A stretch of DNA of 6,976 bases from Desulfurococcales archaeon. Its GTDB lineage: Archaea > Thermoproteota > Thermoprotei_A > Sulfolobales > WANQ01. The notes below the pieces were generated by a model. The model did not search any database, had not been told where the DNA came from, and was given only the letters and a program-made list of their open reading frames with translations. Below, in pieces: positions 5,822 through 6,976 of the stretch; position 1 is the first letter of the stretch; each line of letters starts with the position of its first letter. The position numbers were made by a program, and so were the translations under genes. The stretch covers positions 1 through 6,976 of the forward strand of contig JALUDQ010000257.1 in assembly GCA_027043985.1 (NCBI GenBank), given 5' to 3'.

Positions 5822-6570
5822 AAAGCTTGAAGCTATTATTCTTTGATGCCCGTGTATGGAGGTATACTATATCTGCTATAGGTAAAATAATAGAAGAAGG
5901 AGTATTCGTTGTAAACCAAGAAGGTCTACGTCTAAGAGCCATGGACCCATCACACGTTGTACTAATAGACTTCTACGTACCGTCAACAGCATTCGATGTC
6001 TTTGAAGTAGAAAAAGAGGAACAGATAGGTGTAAACTTCGAAGATATAGCAAAGATCATGAGACGTGCAGTAAAGGATGATCAATTAGAGTTATCAACCT
6101 CCGGGTCTAAACTATCAATATCCTTTATAGGTAAGAGTACTAGGAAATTCATCTTACCACAACTATCATTAACAGCTGAAGAACTACCCGACATAGAAGC
6201 TAAGCTACAATTCAAAGCCCAAGCGAGAATGCTTAGCGATACATTTAATGACATAGTAAAGGATCTAGAACCAGTAGGAAAGGACGTAGTATTCGAGGCA
6301 TCATCAAATGCATTGAAGATAGTTGTAAAAGGTGATATAGCTGAAGCAGAGATAATAATGGATATGGAGAGAGGAAGTCTTCTAGACCTAAACGTAGAGG
6401 AAGAGTCTAGAGCTGGCTATAGTCTAGACTACTTTGTAGACATGGCTGGCGCATCAAAAGCAGCCGACACTATAACGCTAGCCTTTGCAACCGATATGCC
6501 TTGTAAAGTAGAGTTCGAAATGCCCCAAGGCGCTAGGCTGAGATTCTATGTCGCACCAAGAGTCGAGTAA
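5818..6570 (+). CDS. pcn: DNA polymerase sliding clamp (PCNA)
   Basis: PCNA encircles DNA as a trimer and tethers replicative polymerase, FEN1, ligase and other partners. Crenarchaea often build a heterotrimer from several paralogues; only one is present here. The GTG-started form has 250 residues, close to the family norm. Residues 37-52 (LRLRAMDPSHVVLIDF) are the conserved clamp block, 112-130 cover the interdomain connecting loop (LPQLSLTAEELPDIEAKL), and the C-terminus ends LRFYVAPRVE, the binding tail with the APRxE motif. The N-terminus MESLKLLFFDARVW has two candidate starts. GTG at 5818 has a weak upstream signal; TTG at 5827 has AGGTGG 5 bases before it and gives 247 residues, and I lean to TTG. 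priS begins inside the 3' end with a 23-base overlap, so clamp and primase are probably translated together. Confidence 0.96.
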   Translation: MESLKLLFFDARVWRYTISAIGKIIEEGVFVVNQEGLRLRAMDPSHVVLIDFYVPSTAFDVFEVEKEEQIGVNFEDIAKIMRRAVKDDQLELSTSGSKLSISFIGKSTRKFILPQLSLTAEELPDIEAKLQFKAQARMLSDTFNDIVKDLEPVGKDVVFEASSNALKIVVKGDIAEAEIIMDMERGSLLDLNVEEESRAGYSLDYFVDMAGASKAADTITLAFATDMPCKVEFEMPQGARLRFYVAPRVE

Positions 6571-6976
6571 TAAACAAATAATAGATTTATTTAAAGAATA
6601 CTATCGTAAAGCTAACCTAAAGCTTCCCGAAGACTTCGTCTTAAGAGAATTTGCCATACAGCCTTTTAATTCATCTACATATATAAGGCATTTAAGCTTT
6701 CAAAAAATAGATGACTTATTATCATTTATAGAAAAGAATACGCCTAAACACCTATACTATTCATCCGCAAGATATGAAAACCCTGGACTCAAAGACATGG
6801 AATCCAAGAAGTGGCTAGGTGCAGACCTGGTATTCGATATAGATGCAGACCACATACCGGGGTGTACTGAAGTAAAAATATGGTTATGCCCTAACGGACA
6901 TGGTGGCACGGGAGATCAGTCTACGTGCCCAGTTTGTGGAGCAAAGACAAAAAAGATCTCAATAATTGATGATGAA
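6548..6976 (+). CDS. priS: DNA primase catalytic subunit PriS (3' partial)
   Basis: PriS is the catalytic small subunit of the archaeal/eukaryotic-type primase, making RNA or DNA primers with PriL at the fork. The frame opens at ATG 6548 and runs through the right edge, giving the first 143 residues of a protein usually about 330-400 long. An in-frame TGA at 6539-6541 excludes an upstream start. Visible family blocks are LYYSSARYENPG (69-80), MESKKWLGADLVFDIDADH (84-102) with the metal-binding D97 and D99, and the zinc-binding segment with C114, H118, C127 and C130. The first 23 bases overlap pcn in another frame, with no good Shine-Dalgarno, so translation is probably coupled to clamp termination. 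PriL is not in the window. Confidence 0.95.
   Translation, partial: MSHQESSNKQIIDLFKEYYRKANLKLPEDFVLREFAIQPFNSSTYIRHLSFQKIDDLLSFIEKNTPKHLYYSSARYENPGLKDMESKKWLGADLVFDIDADHIPGCTEVKIWLCPNGHGGTGDQSTCPVCGAKTKKISIIDDE

Noticed and set aside
6298..6310. C-box-like TGATGA on the - strand within pcn, considered as a C/D-box guide RNA
   Set aside because: No matching D box (CTGA) lies within about 60 bases on that strand, and the site is in a conserved coding region.

Overview
This window reads as a chromosomal segment of a hyperthermophilic crenarchaeon. It is most likely one of the AT-rich Desulfurococcales (Staphylothermus and its relatives); this is inferred from gene content and codon use, and the species cannot be fixed from sequence alone. 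The evidence is an archaeal-type gene set (Dph2, uL16/L10e, exosome Csl4, Rpo11, TFS, PCNA, PriS), heavy use of ATA for Ile and AGA/AGG for Arg, GTG and TTG starts, Shine-Dalgarno motifs, and a TATA-box promoter.

All eleven genes lie on the + strand, and the largest gap between genes is about 95 bases. From left to right:
- The 3' part of a THUMP-domain RNA methyltransferase, Trm14-like and cut by the left edge.
- A promoter, then rpl10e (uL16), dph2, a METTL5-like RNA/DNA N6-adenine methyltransferase with a TTG start, exosome subunit csl4, an uncharacterised 211-residue protein, RNA polymerase subunit rpoL, and an uncharacterised 129-residue protein that overlaps rpoL.
- A second, weaker promoter-like gap, then transcription cleavage factor tfs, a 70-residue orphan that overlaps tfs, pcn (sliding clamp), and the 5' part of priS (primase catalytic subunit), cut by the right edge.

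The layout looks like two closely packed transcription units dedicated to information processing. The first combines tRNA/rRNA modification, a ribosomal protein, EF2 diphthamide synthesis, RNA decay and RNA polymerase assembly. The second links polymerase rescue by TFS to the replication clamp and primase. Many junctions overlap or are spaced so that the stop codon of one gene forms part of the Shine-Dalgarno of the next, which suggests translational coupling.

I see no mobile element, CRISPR array, tRNA, rRNA or convincing C/D-box RNA, and no stretch above 300 bases lacks a gene. Nothing here amounts to a clearly new system. The best leads are the three small uncharacterised genes inserted into this information-processing block, a G-rich tract over the rpoL ribosome-binding region, and a palindrome in the tfs leader.
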